DNA of 64,000 bases, from the NCBI RefSeq assembly GCF_040869045.1, contig NC_090322.1, positions 191,083,477 through 191,147,476 of the forward strand. The letters run 5' to 3'. Every line of letters begins with the position of its first letter. Position 1 is the first letter of the stretch. Positions 9,470 to 19,939 of the stretch are shown piece by piece. The position numbers and the translations under genes were made by a program. The notes under the pieces are model-generated. The model saw nothing but the letters and a program-made list of their open reading frames with translations, ran no database searches and was not told the origin of the DNA. Source of the stretch: Eurosta solidaginis. Taxonomy: Eukaryota > Arthropoda > Insecta > Diptera > Tephritidae.

Positions 9470-10919
9470 TGATCTGTCCCGTCTTCTCATTAATTACCAA
9501 AATGTTCGTGGTTTACGATCAAAACTTGTTCCATTCTCCCTTAATTCTTTCAACTTTTCTGCACAAGTTGTAGCTTTTACGGAGACCTGGCTAAAGCCTT
9601 ATAATTACAATTCTGAGGTTTTTTCAAATAAATATGCTGTTTGTCGGCGTGATCGCATCTCTAAAGCGGGAGGTGTCCTTATTGCTGTTGAATCTAACCT
9701 ATCATCTGAGTTGATTTCGCTGGACAATATCTCTCATATCGAATTCATAGCAGTTAGGCTTTCATTCGGTAGCTATAGCGTAATTGTTTGCTGTTCGTAT
9801 ATACCACCTCGTTCGGATATGGATGTTTATGCTAGTCATAGCTCGGCCATCTGTGATTTGCATTCGCAGTTGGGAGATAACGATCGACTTGTTGTTGTTG
9901 GTGACTTTAACTTGCCAACAGTTAGTTGGGTTAATATAAGTGATTCAAACTTTTTAACTCCCACTGCTCAACATGAGTTTCTCAATTGCTTGTTAGACTC
10001 ATCTCTTTTACAGATTAACAATGTTCCAAATAGTGGAAATAAAATGCTGGATTTAGTATTTGTTGATGGCTCGCTGGGTACTGCCCTTACGCAAATACCA
10101 CCTTTATCCCTTCCAGAAGACCCTCTTCACCCTACGCTAGAGATATCACTTGATATCAGCCTACCCCGTAGGATTCAAGTACAGTCTCGTCCCCGATCTA
10201 GATGCTTCTACAAAGCGAATTTCATTATGCTCAATGATTTGTTGGCTTCCCATGATTGGTCGGATCTCTATGCTTGCACTGATGTCGATTCGGCTATCTC
10301 TATATTTTACAGTACGCTTGATGGCTTCTTTGATACCTGCATTCCTACTCGCTATACGCTATGTTCGAATAAGCCCCCTTGGTTTTCAAGGCAACTTATC
10401 AGACTTAATAACATTAAATCTAGGCTTTATAAGAGATTCAAGAAATATGGAGTATCTGCAGACCTCTCTAAATATCTAATAGCTCGTTCTAAATTTCACC
10501 GTCTTAATCAGCTTTGTTATAAAAATTACTTGAGTTGTTGTAAAGCCCAATTTTTTAGAAATCCAAAAAAGTTTTACAGTTTCGTAAATTCAAAGCGGCG
10601 AACTTCTGGGTATCCTTCCTCGTTAACCTTTGGAGGTAAAAAAGCTTGCACTGATGACGAAGTTGCTGAACTATCTTCTGAGTTCTTTAAGTCCACGTAT
10701 TCATCCAGTGGTTTTCATTCCGGTCAATATCCCTATCGCTTAGATAGCTCGAATTACATTAGGAATCCTGCTATTGATGGTAATATTGAGCCTATTTTAA
10801 AATTATTTGAGTATCTCTGGGATCTTCGTCATTCCCGGCACTTTGGAAACAGTCTTTTAATATACCCCTGCATAAAAAAGGTAGTAGGTCAAAAGTTGAA
10901 ACTACAGGGGTATTGCTAA
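9470..10919 (+). pseudogene. LINE-B ORF2, endonuclease and linker
   Basis: Begins within a few bases of the ORF1 stop and reads NYQNVRGLRSK, AFTETWLKP, GGVLIAVE, CCSYIPPRSDMD, VVVGDFNLPTVSW (catalytic Asp and Asn intact), GNKMLDLVFVD and DPLHPTLEI (the usual SDH is DPLH). A linker with PPWFSRQLIRLNNIKSRLYK and EFFKSTYSS leads to the RT. Near 10880-10919 the frame runs off into VGQKLKLQGYC and stops; the true continuation (NYRGIAKL) is one frame away. The open length of over 400 codons suggests relatively recent activity. Confidence 0.9.
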
Positions 10920-12133
10920 ACTTTCAGTCATTTCTAAAGTCTTTGAACAGATTGTTACCAGTCAACTCCAATATCAGTGTTCTAGTCTTTTATCTCCATG
11001 CCAACACGGTTTTATTCGTCAAAGGTCAACCACTACAAATTTGCTTGTATTCACCTCTATAGTTATGGAAGGATTTTTAGCGAACAAGCAAACGGATGTC
11101 ATCTACACGGACTTCAGCAAAGCATTTGATACCGTCAACCATGAGTTGCTTATTCATACGCTAGATTTACTGGGCTTTCCGTTTTACCTATTATTGTGGC
11201 TGAAAAGCTATCTTTCTAACCGGACCCAAAAAGTCCTGTTCAAGTGCTCTTTGCCCTTTTCATTAATTTCCACAGACAATATTATATTCCCATACTATAA
11301 TGTATGCGGATGATGTAAGACTTTGCTACACTTATTGTTCTACCGATTTGAGTTCCTTGGATCTTCTTCAGGCCGACTTGGACTCGTTCCAATGTTGGTG
11401 CACAACAAATTTACTAGCTTTAAATTGCTCTAAATGTAAGCATATGACATTTTACCGAGTGAAGCCAGCATTGAAATCTTATGTAATAGATGGTACGCCT
11501 TTGGAGCGTATATCTATTGCAAATGATCTAGGTGTCCTTTTTGATCCGAAATTGAATTTTAACGTGCATATTTCATCTATAGCCAACAAAGCGTTGGGTT
11601 TACTTGGATTTGTTAAAAGATGGGCTAAAGAGTTCGATGATCCGTACCTCACTAAGGTTCTTTACACATCGCTGGTTCGTTCAATACTCGAGTATTGCTC
11701 ATGCGTTTGGTCCCCTGTTTCTCAAAAGCATATAAAGCGTCTTGAGTCAGTACAAAAGCAATTTTTGATATTTGCATTGCGCGGCCTTAATTGGGACTCA
11801 AGTCTCCACCTTCCTCCATACAGAAGTAGACTTCTTCTTATCAACTTACCCACTCTGGAAAATCGGAGAATATTACTGGGGGTATTGTTCATCCATAAGC
11901 TCATTATTGGAGAAATTGATTCCGCGGACCTCCTCAGCCGCTTGTTTTTTGCGGTTCTCCCTAGAGTATCCAGACACTTCGTTCCTTTCTATTTACCCCT
12001 TTGTCGACGAAACTTTGCTAAAAATAATCCTCTTCTTATCTGGTGCGCGCACTACAATGACTTGTATAGCTGCATCAGTCTTGAATGTACTTTTGCCACT
12101 ATACGTAATGCAATACTTGCCTATCTAATTTAA
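10890..12133 (+). pseudogene. LINE-B ORF2, reverse transcriptase and C-terminus
   Basis: Blocks in order: NYRGIAKLSVISKVFEQIV, CQHGFIRQRSTTTNLLVF, VIYTDFSKAFDTVNH (motif A intact), LKSYLSNRTQKVLF. A deletion of about 60 bases near 11250 then removes GVPQGS and leaves LFALFIN in another frame. MYADDVRLCYTY (motif C, Asp pair intact) begins at 11300 and the frame stays open through LGVLFDPKLNF, SILEYCSCVWSPVS, RLESVQKQFL, LPPYRSRLLLINLPTLENRR to the stop at 12131. The C-terminal 277-codon frame is intact. The enzyme cannot work without the missing box. Confidence 0.92.
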
Positions 12134-12257
12134 GAGATACAAGCTAATTTAATTTGCCGGCATTTTATTCCTTCGATAAAAAACAGGAAATATCTCGCTT
12201 AAGGATGTAGGAACATTTATCAACATGTATCATTAAGAAGGAACAAGACAGTACTGT

Positions 12258-12570
12258 GTTGATTGGAATCTGGTGCATTCCAGCAACGTAAAAAGCATGC
12301 TTTTTTATGAGTCACTGACCGGAATCGTATGCATTCCGGCAGTATAATCTTATGGGTCAGGCATCGAGCTGATTGGAATCTGGTGCATTCCAACAACACA
12401 GGTCATGTTACTTTTTTATGCCTTGTGATGGCGTATCCTTATTACACTACTCTTAGCACTGCCGGATTCCCATAACATGCTGATTGGAATCTTGTTGCAT
12501 TCCAACAGGGAGATTGGAATCCACTGCATTCCGAAATCATGCTGAGCGGAATCTGATGCATTCCGCCAGT
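12258..12570 (+). promoter_or_regulatory. Six similar bulged-A hairpins in LINE-B 3' UTR
   Basis: Hairpins at 12258-12287, 12314-12343, 12370-12397, 12480-12508, about 12514-12534, and 12542-12569. Each has a 7-bp inner stem xxGGAAT/ATTCCxx, a 7-8 base loop that starts C and ends TGC, an unpaired A just 5' of the inner stem, and usually an outer 3-4 bp stem (GTTG/CAAC, ACTG/CAGT, CTG/CAG). The outer two inner-stem pairs covary: TT/AA, CC/GG, GC/GC, with some U-G. The first three are spaced 56 bases apart. Covariation with a fixed bulged A suggests a folded RNA site recognised by a protein. The function is unknown; candidates are the LINE's own RT or ORF1 protein. Confidence 0.8.
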
Positions 12571-12794
12571 ATAAGATTTCGGCATAAGATCTTATTTCTG
12601 CTCATATTTCTTATTATTATTATATTCTGAAATTAAAGAGTAATGTTCATTAATATTTCTTTGTTTGTAATATAACATTGTTGAAATCTCGATATATCTT
12701 AAATTTTATCTTTTGAGTTGTATATTTATTTATCTTTTATATTATGCAGTCGACCATAGTTTGTCGTCGACTTTAAATAATAAATAAATAAATA

Positions 12795-13130
12795 AGTAAA
12801 AAAATTTAAGGTTTTCCGGGTTTATATTTTTATCAATATCTCCAAAACCGGATCTCCGGCATTAAAACTTTTTTACCTAAACATACTTCGTTCACATATC
12901 TATATGTTTTTAAAGTTTCAAAAGAATCGGTAGAAAGGTGTTAAACTAAATGTGTTGCAAACTTTGCAGTAAAAAATATTTGGCGGTTATTCGGTTTTAT
13001 ATTTTTACCGATATCTACAAAACGGGGTCTCGTGTATCAAAAAAATTTTACATAGCTAACAGCTGCATATATCTCCATATTTTTTTAATATTTCGATATA
13101 GTCGGTACAGAAGTGTTGAAATAAATGTAT
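12795..13130 (+). repeat. Two ~180-bp tandem monomers right of LINE-B
   Basis: Monomer 1 starts near 12797 (GGTTTTCCGGGTTTATATTT) and monomer 2 near 12980 (GGCGGTTATTCGGTTTTATA). Each continues with a CCGATATCTNCAAAAC-like block, AAATTTTACNTA, and TCGGTAnAnAGGTGTT. They match the monomer at 7724. Confidence 0.75.
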
Positions 13131-13307
13131 ATTTAACATTGCGACCTCGTTTTATATATATTTTGCTCGATCTTTTGTCTATATCTTTTTAAGGTATTAT
13201 GTAGGACGAGTAACGGCGATGCACTATAGCTCCAATTAGAGATATTTGCGTGATACCATATTTCAAAAAAAAAATTTTTTTTCTCCAAAAAAAACAAAGT
13301 TTGGCGG

Positions 13308-13872
13308 ACTTCCCCACGAATTTACTTGCAATTTCCCTTATTTACAACCTTCTGCTAAGTTCGAATCACTAAACTGTTGAATAAATAACTCCAATATTGA
13401 ATAATGGAAAAATGGCCTTTATTAAAATACTTCACAATAACACTTATACTTTGCAACTAGCTTGATTAATAACCAAACTGACTGATAGCTTAAATGAAAC
13501 TGATTCTCGCCTCTACTGTTGTCGCCTTATTATACTGTCTGATTTCCTCGTTGCATATTTCTAGGCATTTCTAATTTCAGAACTTACTAGTTAGTTATAA
13601 ATTTCTCAGCTACAACTACAGATGTATAATTTTTATAGCTTCTCTCATACCCCATGCGCTTGTATGTGTGAGCGACACTTCCACAATTATAATTGCATAC
13701 CTTTAGGAGCATCTCAGATAAGATATCTGCATGTGTTTGTGCATCCCTTCTCCGCTGCGTGTACGTACATAGGTGTAGACAAAATGATTAAATTATTGAT
13801 GTGCATTCACGTCACTGTTTAGCATCGGCATAGAGATGGCAGTACCCCTTAGTGTTGCTAACATTCGTAACA
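13308..13872 (-). mobile_element. Solo LTR, copy A
   Basis: Minus-oriented LTR of the same family as 41014-41592: it shares the right-hand end CTTAGTGTTGCTAACATTCG/TAACA, the AATAAA-containing block (TTTATTAAAATACTTCACAA on the plus strand), and the stretch TGCTAAGTTCGAATCACTAA. The right flank is ATAT as for the other copies; the left terminus is diverged (CCCCACGAATTTAC for TGTAACGAATTTAC), so the left duplication is lost. It is a Gypsy-type solo LTR by terminal sequence and target; no internal region is present. Confidence 0.8.
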
Positions 13873-14771
13873 ATATTAATAAACATATTAACACCTTTGC
13901 ACAGCTTCTTTTATTCATTTTAATATACTTTTTGAATCTTTAAGAAATTTTCTGTAACATTAAATATTAATTATTTTCTCTTTTTCTTATCTTTTATAGG
14001 TAAGTCGCTCATTTAACAGATGCTCTTATTTTCCACTGGACACTTAGCACTTTTCGCAAATGCATTAATCTTTTTATGTCACATTCAAATCTCAGTATAT
14101 TTCGTATACGTATGAGTATTTTCTTTACGGTACTGATTTAGCTGTACAACTTTACTAATGTGAGTAATTACACACGTTATCTAAATAGACATATCCTTAC
14201 AAAAAATGTATACTATATAGATATGATATATGCATTAGGGTCGGCAAAAAAAAAAATATTTTATCGCTTTTGGTAAATTGAAAATAATGCTAAGGATATC
14301 GGAACATATAGCCTATCAAAAGTTTAGTTTTCTGTTTAATTGTTAAGAGGTGCCCCAATGCGGCTTAAGTTTCCCCATACAGATTTTATGGGACTTTGTT
14401 TATTTTTATAATTGTGTACCTGGCTATTACATTTTGTAGCGAAATCAACACTCTACATATTCTTATGAGAAATTTAGTAGTCAACAAAATTGGTCTTGGA
14501 AGATCTTTTGCTCAATTTGCTCATTCAGTAGTTATTCAAGTTCTACCTCAAATTGTATGTGAAATCGCGATAGGCCGAAAAAAAAAAGTGTTTTTCGCAT
14601 TGATATGGTGAAAATATTGTTTAGGACATCCAAAATGCCTGTAAAAAGGTCACCTTTTTATTATAATGTTTAAAAGAACCTTATCGCCACATTAGCTGTT
14701 TCATAGAAATTGTATGGGAAAGGATAACCTTGAAGCTCGATTAACTACTAAATGAGTTAACTTAAAAGTTT
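13873..14771. other. Unassigned stretch
   Basis: AT-rich, with no recognised protein or repeat family. The open frame at 14396-14611 has no recognisable domain. Confidence 0.3.
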
Positions 14772-14965
14772 GTTATTGATATTAGAGAAAAATTACAAAG
14801 TTTACAAACGGTGATGGTTACAAGGACATGTTTCTGAATTTCACTTCTTCATCAGCAAGCTTTTTTCGAGCTGAGTATTGAACTCGAAATCTTCAACATT
14901 CATACTTCATACTAGTGTAAAGGCAGATGGTTTTAACCAGTCAGCAGCCATATAAATGTCCCGCT
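14772..14965 (-). mobile_element. tRNA-Ser-like SINE, copy 1
   Basis: Read on the minus strand it has a tRNA-like head, GGCTGCTGACTGGTTAAAAC (A box of the Ser/Leu style GGCNGAGTGGTTAA) and about 60 bases later TTCGAGTTCAATACTC (B box). A body follows with TTCAGAAACATGTCC, TTTGTAAACTTTGTAATTTT and TCTCTAATA. A second copy at 40690-40860 shares head and body, so this is a family, not a stray tRNA. No terminal duplication was identified. Confidence 0.7.
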
Positions 14966-15339
14966 GCCCGCTTTGCAATTGGTCTCTAGGTATTGCTGTT
15001 TGTTGCTATTCCTTTATTCACCAAGTTTGTGGTTTTTGGCTACTAAAGCATAGAGCCCTGGCACAATTTCTAACAAAACTTGACAGTTCCCCCATACGGT
15101 TTGCATAGAAGTATGAATGCCGCGATGAGGCACTATGAGACATAAAAATAAAAGGCCAAATTTCTATTGCCTCTCTTTTGGGATGACCTGAACAATATCT
15201 TTTCTTTAAAAAAACCTCATATGCAAACATTAGGGGGTTTAAAATCCTTTTTCACCTACATATATGCTTCTAAAGAGTAGGCATCTTTTTTTTACACTAA
15301 CAAACTTGTAGTAAGGGGTGCCCCCATAAATTCAGAAAA
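14966..15339. other. Unassigned stretch
   Basis: No recognisable gene or repeat. A 70-codon minus frame here (15018-15230) has no recognisable domain. Confidence 0.3.
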
Positions 15340-15500
15340 CAAACACAGAAACACATTTTTTCAGAAAACATTAGTCAGAACCCTTTTTTCAGAAAGACAG
15401 AATTCGGAGGTCAAAATTCAGAAGCGAAGTCTCAGAAGTCAAATTTCAGGAATCAAAATTCAGAAAGTAATCAGACGACAGAAAAAACATAAAATTGCTC
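15340..15500 (+). repeat. TTCAGAAA-rich minisatellite
   Basis: Irregular tandem words TCAGAAA/TTCAGAA every 15-25 bases. The segment CAAAATTCAGAAAGTAATCA and the following GACAGAAAAAACAT recur in the same orientation at 16905-16955. The word also dominates the foldback arms at 29222. Confidence 0.65.
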
Positions 15501-15534
15501 TCGTTTATTTATTTGGAAGGTATTTTGTACATAT

Positions 15535-16158
15535 TGTAACGACTTTACTTGCAAATCCACTTATTTGCCCTTCTGCTAAGTTCGAATCACTAAACTGTTG
15601 AATAAATAACTCGAATATTGAATAATGGAAAAATTGCCTTTATTAAAGTACTTCACAATAACACTTATACTTTGCAACTAGCTGGCTTAATATCGAAACT
15701 GATATCTTAAATGAAACTGACTTTCAAAACAATACTACTATGGCTCGCTAGATAGCGTCTTAATCGAAACTGCTTGATAGCTCAAATCAAACTGAATTCC
15801 AGCGCCTCTACATTTATTGCCTTTTATACTCTCTGATTTCAACGATCGCATCTTCTAGGCGCTTCCATTTCCAGAATCTACTAGATGCCATCAGCTCTCA
15901 AACTTCTCAGCTGTAACTACAATTTCACGCTTTTATAGCTTCTCTCATTGCATACTTTCAGAAGTATCACAGATATATGCATGTGTTTGTACATTGATTC
16001 TCCGCTGCTCGTATACGTACATGGTACATATGTGTAGACGCAATTATTGTTTTGTTTATGTAGATACATAATGATTGATCTATGGATGTGCATGATATCA
16101 CTGTCTAGCATCGGCTTAGAGATAGCAGCACCCCTTAGTTTTGCTAATATTAGTAAAA
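15535..16158 (-). mobile_element. Solo LTR, copy B, with ATAT target duplication
   Basis: On the plus strand it starts TGTAACGACTTTACTTG and ends GCTAATATTAGTAAAA (a mutated TTCGTAACA). It is flanked by ATAT at 15531-15534 and 16159-16162, a 4-bp target duplication. It shares TTCTGCTAAGTTCGAATCAC, GAATAAATAACTCGAATATT and the AATAAA block with copy A and with 41014-41592. A 4-bp ATAT target and TGT...ACA ends fit Ty3/Gypsy LTRs. Confidence 0.88.
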
Positions 16159-16249
16159 ATATAAATAAAAAGTAGCACGATGTAAAATTTTGAAGTGTCT
16201 GCAAGCATATAATTAATTAAAACGTTTTCGCGTTTATCTTTTTCGAATG

Positions 16250-16572
16250 AATTTACAGGGATTCAAGCGGTTGATAATAGGAATAGGCTTTATAGCTCCA
16301 AAGCTTCCGCATCCCAATTGTCACATATTTAGCAGGCGGGGCTCTGGCGACCCCAAGTTCCTCATGGAACCATGGGGTGGGAGGACGGAAGAGCCTAGAG
16401 GGTTTAATGTGGTCATAATAATCGTTCCCGAGATGCTTGGGCTAGTACCTTAATGGTGATTTGTTACCGGAAGGTACCAACCTATATCCGGCAAAGGACC
16501 ATCAACATCGATAACACTCCCCAAAGCCTTCGGGAAGTGTCTTTATCGTTAATACAACAACAACAACAAATT
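16250..16572 (+). mobile_element. (CAA)n-tailed retroposon, copy 1
   Basis: Shares with 29885-30315 and 34945-35345 the blocks CCCAATTGTCA, GAGGCTCTGG-like GGGCTCTGGCGACCCCAA, TTTAATGTGGTCATA, TCGTTCCCGAGATG, GTTACCGGAA, CAACATCGATAACACTCCCC and AAAGCCTTCGGG. It ends in a CAACAACAACAACAAA tail (about 16556-16571), typical of a 3' end copied by target-primed reverse transcription. The 5' part is truncated relative to the other copies. It could be a SINE or the 3' UTR of a LINE. Confidence 0.7.
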
Positions 16573-16884
16573 AATTTAAAATACTAAACAAAAGCTCGCT
16601 TATATTTTTCTTGTGTTTTCGATATTGCTCGCCTACAGCTGAAAAATGCAGCGATTTTATTTCTGTTATTACTGTTCGTTTTTTATTTTATTTATGAAAT
16701 TAAATATGTTAGGGTGTGTCCCAAACGCACTTCGAATGACGTTGTGCCACACTTCGATAGAATTATTTGTTCGGCCTTCACTGAATTTGGTGCTATTATA
16801 GATAATACATCCATAATTCGATTGGATATAACGCCTTCTTTCGATGTTGCTGTGTTCCAGGAACTTACCAGATGGCTCAAAAAA
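16573..16884. other. Unassigned stretch
   Basis: Overlapping short open frames occur on both strands, without recognisable domains. A possible piece of an older element lies between two TTCAGAAA segments. Confidence 0.3.
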
Positions 16885-16975
16885 AAAATTCAGAAATTAA
16901 ATTTCTTAAGTCAAAATTCAGAAAGTAATCAGAGAGCAAAAAAAACATTAACGTTTTTCTCAGAGTGGAACTAGT
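16885..16975 (+). repeat. TTCAGAAA-rich segment, second copy
   Basis: Direct repeat of the end of the 15340-15500 segment. The two copies flank solo LTR B and the (CAA)n-tailed retroposon. Confidence 0.6.
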
Positions 16976-17629
16976 ATTTTTTGCGTAAGTGTACCTGCAT
17001 ATTTTATCTACACTCATGCGCTAGCAATGTTGCTATATTCATGAAGCTTCCTGTAATTTTCTTACTGTGACCAAGAATTCATTCCGTATCCAGCATAGCG
17101 TTGAAGTCGGTGAACCTAATTTCACTATCAAAATAGGGGCGATACTCATATGGCTTACCCGATTTGTTGTGCAAGAACGTCTTATTCTCGTTTTTCTTCC
17201 CTTTATGACATCCCATATTTGCTGATAGTCGTTAAGAAAAATTACCTTCCTTTGATCATGGCGAGACGTCACTTGGTAGCGCACCGCTATTTTATTCATT
17301 TTTTAAACTATTATTAGAAGCCAACGTTTCGCTAATGACTATTAGCTTCATTAGGAGTACGTAGCATTTATTTTGTATGTACCAACATGGAGAAAATTTT
17401 TTGATCTCAAAACCCTTTTGCTCGCGGTATGGCGCAATCAAAAATGTTAGGCAAATCTAAACGTAAACATAGTTCATGGAAGTGTTATGCTATGTTGGGG
17501 AATATATGGTGTACGCGTAAGTGGTGTAGTCCGTACAATGTAGCGTAATGTGGAAACAAGATACGGTGGGATGGTAGGAAAGGAAAGATTAGAAGTGAAA
17601 ACAGAAGCAGATTTCTATAGATTGTGCTA
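16976..17629. other. Unassigned stretch
   Basis: Contains an 86-codon minus frame (17299-17039) without recognisable motifs. No repeat is shared with the rest of the window as far as I can see. Confidence 0.3.
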
Positions 17630-17990
17630 ACGATTTGTCATCGATTAGTTTCCGGTTTGTTATAAACGGGATTTGGACGTTTAATACAATTCTGATCGAC
17701 TAGCTATCGATTTCTTGCCAGTGTGTTATGACGAGGTAAACGGGAGTTATAGGATGTTACAAACTTGCTACCCATAGATAAGGTTATTGGTCTTTATCGG
17801 CAACTCATATATTTGTTATCGAAAAACTATCGATTTATTAACGAACAGTTCTTATCGGAGTGTTACCAAAGTTATTATTGAAATGTCATCGATATTTATG
17901 AATTTGATACGGTTAGAAATTCAATATAAAATCGCTGACAAATCTATAACCCGTTTAATAATTTATATACCAGCAACGCTAGAAATTATA
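17630..17990. repeat. TTATCGAT-rich dispersed repeat
   Basis: Words TATCGAT, CTATCGATTT, GTTATCG and CATCGATATT occur roughly every 20-40 bases. The same texture occurs at 19390-19935, 50210-50390, 58250-58380, 58730-58930 and 59150-59290. It behaves like a degenerate minisatellite. Some words resemble the DREF site TATCGATA. Confidence 0.6.
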
Positions 17991-18892
17991 CATATATATG
18001 TCATTTTGTGATTTTACTACTAAATTTCCTAACTATCTGCGAAACATTTTCCACGAAATTATATACCTTGAATTACCTGTCACAGTTTTCCTGTACTTAA
18101 CTGTGTACGTGTTTAGGCGAGTATTGATACTTTGCCGCCCCAAGAGGATTTGCTTTTGCTATTTACACGACTTTCCGTTGGGTGCCGTATTGTCTACCTA
18201 CCTACTACGTTGTCACTTAATTAAGCCAACAACCAGGCAAGCAGGTGGTAACTTTGTTTGATAATTATAGTAATTTAGCTCTTTTCTTCACCAGCCCTGC
18301 TCTACGCTGCTGGAGATTTTCTAGACTGAATAATAATTAATGGTGAAAATAAGCTTTCAGTCAAGTATAAATGTCTCAATATGTACTTATGATTAATTGT
18401 CGGTATGTAAGTGAACGTTTTTAGTGCAATTACATGTCATTGTCTATTATGTTGAACTGGCCGGTCAATATTTGACTTAAATTTTGCCAATTACTATGCA
18501 TGCGCTCTTTTGTCTTTGTCTGATGTTCGTATTTAGACTTACCTTTGAATATCATTATGCCAATTTCACACAGAGGCTTAATGAAATATTTAGTAAAGCT
18601 TTCTACATTAAAGACCGTATTGAACTCAATCTTCCATACAAAAAACAAATTCTTAATTATCTCATTATTGCTTTATTGAATGCCTAATAAAGTGAAAAAT
18701 CTAGTCGGTTTTGCTTGGTGCTGCGAAACTTATGTCAATGTAACAAATGACAATCAGAAATAAATTACTTTCAATAATTCACAAATTCGTTATTAAATTT
18801 GAGTTTGACTTTATTTTATCAGAAAACTGTAAAAACATCTTACCGGTTATCAATTTGTGATTGATTTTTTATTAGAGTATTATTATGTTGTT
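17991..18892. other. Unassigned stretch
   Basis: No recognised family. Short open frames near 17998-18261 and 18484-18687 have hydrophobic compositions expected of AT-rich noncoding DNA. Confidence 0.3.
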
Positions 18893-19195
18893 GGCGGCCG
18901 TCGTGGTAGCGTACTCCACCTACAGCACCGAAGACCCTGGGTTCAAGTCCCGGGCAAAGCAAGTTCGAAAATTTTTTTCAGTTGAGAAATGTTTTGGCAA
19001 ACACTCCAAATGCATTTCTGTCGTGCACAGCTTCTCACTGAAATGTCATCTTGCCTTGCAGATGCCTTTCGAAGGGGGCATAAAGCATGTACATTACATA
19101 GGTCCCGTTCCACCAGTTTGTAGTAAAAATTGAAAAGAACACGATACCAATTGGAAAAGCAGCTCGGCCTCAATATCCACGGAGATAAATAACAC
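18893..19195 (+). mobile_element. tRNA-Gly-like SINE, copy 2
   Basis: Head GGCGGCCGTCGTGGTAGCGT with a few bases lost from the A-box arm, B box GGGTTCAAGTCCC, then the body with TTTTGGCAAACACTCC and CTTGCCTTGCAGATGCC. A longer 3' part than copy 1 follows: GGTCCCGTTCCACC, TTGTAGTAAAAATTGAAAAG, AAGCAGCTCGGCCTCAATAT and GGAGATAAATA. This shows the full SINE continues well past the point where copies 1 and 3 end. Confidence 0.85.
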
Positions 19196-19389
19196 CATTT
19201 TTTTCTTTTTAAAATTGTCGCTGGAGCTTGCCATCCAATTCGCCTACAGACCTTTAGGGAATCCTTTTATATGTTTTCTCCACCACATGCTCTCCACTTC
19301 TGGCTTAAACTCACATACAAATTAGAACCAAAATTTAAATTTGACTTAATTTGGCGAGAAAGTTTTTTGATGTGCAAGCATCGCTGCTC

Positions 19390-19935
19390 ACGATATGGGT
19401 AAATCCAGGCATCGGTATCGAAACAGGACGATGGGTTATGGGCGAGTAATCAATTTCTTATCAACAAGTTATCAGCTTGTATTTCGGTCAGTAATAGACA
19501 GGGGTGGCAGTTTGTTATCGAAGTGTTATTATTTTTGGTATCGATATCAAAAACGATCAATAAAATACCGATTTCTTATCGACGAGTTATTGGTTTATTA
19601 AAGAAAAGCTATAAAAAGTAGTGGATATGTTTTCGAAATGTTACGGATTTATTATCGAAAATTTTTCTATTATTTGTTGAAAAAATACAGCATACATACG
19701 ATACATTGTCAAAAAATTATCGAGTTAACGAAAAGTTACCAAATGGATGGCAATATTGAAAATTGGTTATGGGCTTGTTAAAAGTTTGATATGAAAAAAG
19801 TTATCGATTTTTCGTTCGAAAAGTTATCGATTCATTATTGGAGTGTTATTTTATTGTTTTATGCGTGCTATCGATATGTTATCGACTACTCACCATTTTG
19901 TTGTAAAACAGATACAGATAATACTTCAATTGGAG
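19390..19935. repeat. TTATCGAT-rich dispersed repeat
   Basis: Same family as 17630: repeated GTTATCGA, CTTATCGACGAGTTAT, GAAAAGTTATCGATT and TTATCGAAATG words across about 500 bases, with a degenerate ~20-30 base period. Confidence 0.65.
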
Positions 19936-19939
19936 TCTA

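Larger units (their letters stand above)
7885..12790 (+). mobile_element. LINE-B, CR1-like non-LTR retrotransposon (dead)
   Basis: The best-preserved element in the window: a ~430-bp 5' UTR, ORF1 (8319-9463, two frameshifts), ORF2 (about 9470-12133, a frameshift near 10900 and a deletion near 11250), then a 3' UTR with six similar hairpins (12258-12569) and an A-rich tail of TAAATAAATAAATAAG type at about 12775-12795. It belongs to the same group as LINE-A by ORF1 and RT motifs but is clearly a different family. Both flanks are pieces of a ~180-bp tandem repeat. No clean target duplication was found. Confidence 0.9.

Noticed and set aside
14396..14611. 71-codon plus frame, hydrophobic start like a signal peptide
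   Set aside because: AT-rich DNA gives such frames by chance; there is no partner motif, no splice context and no second copy.
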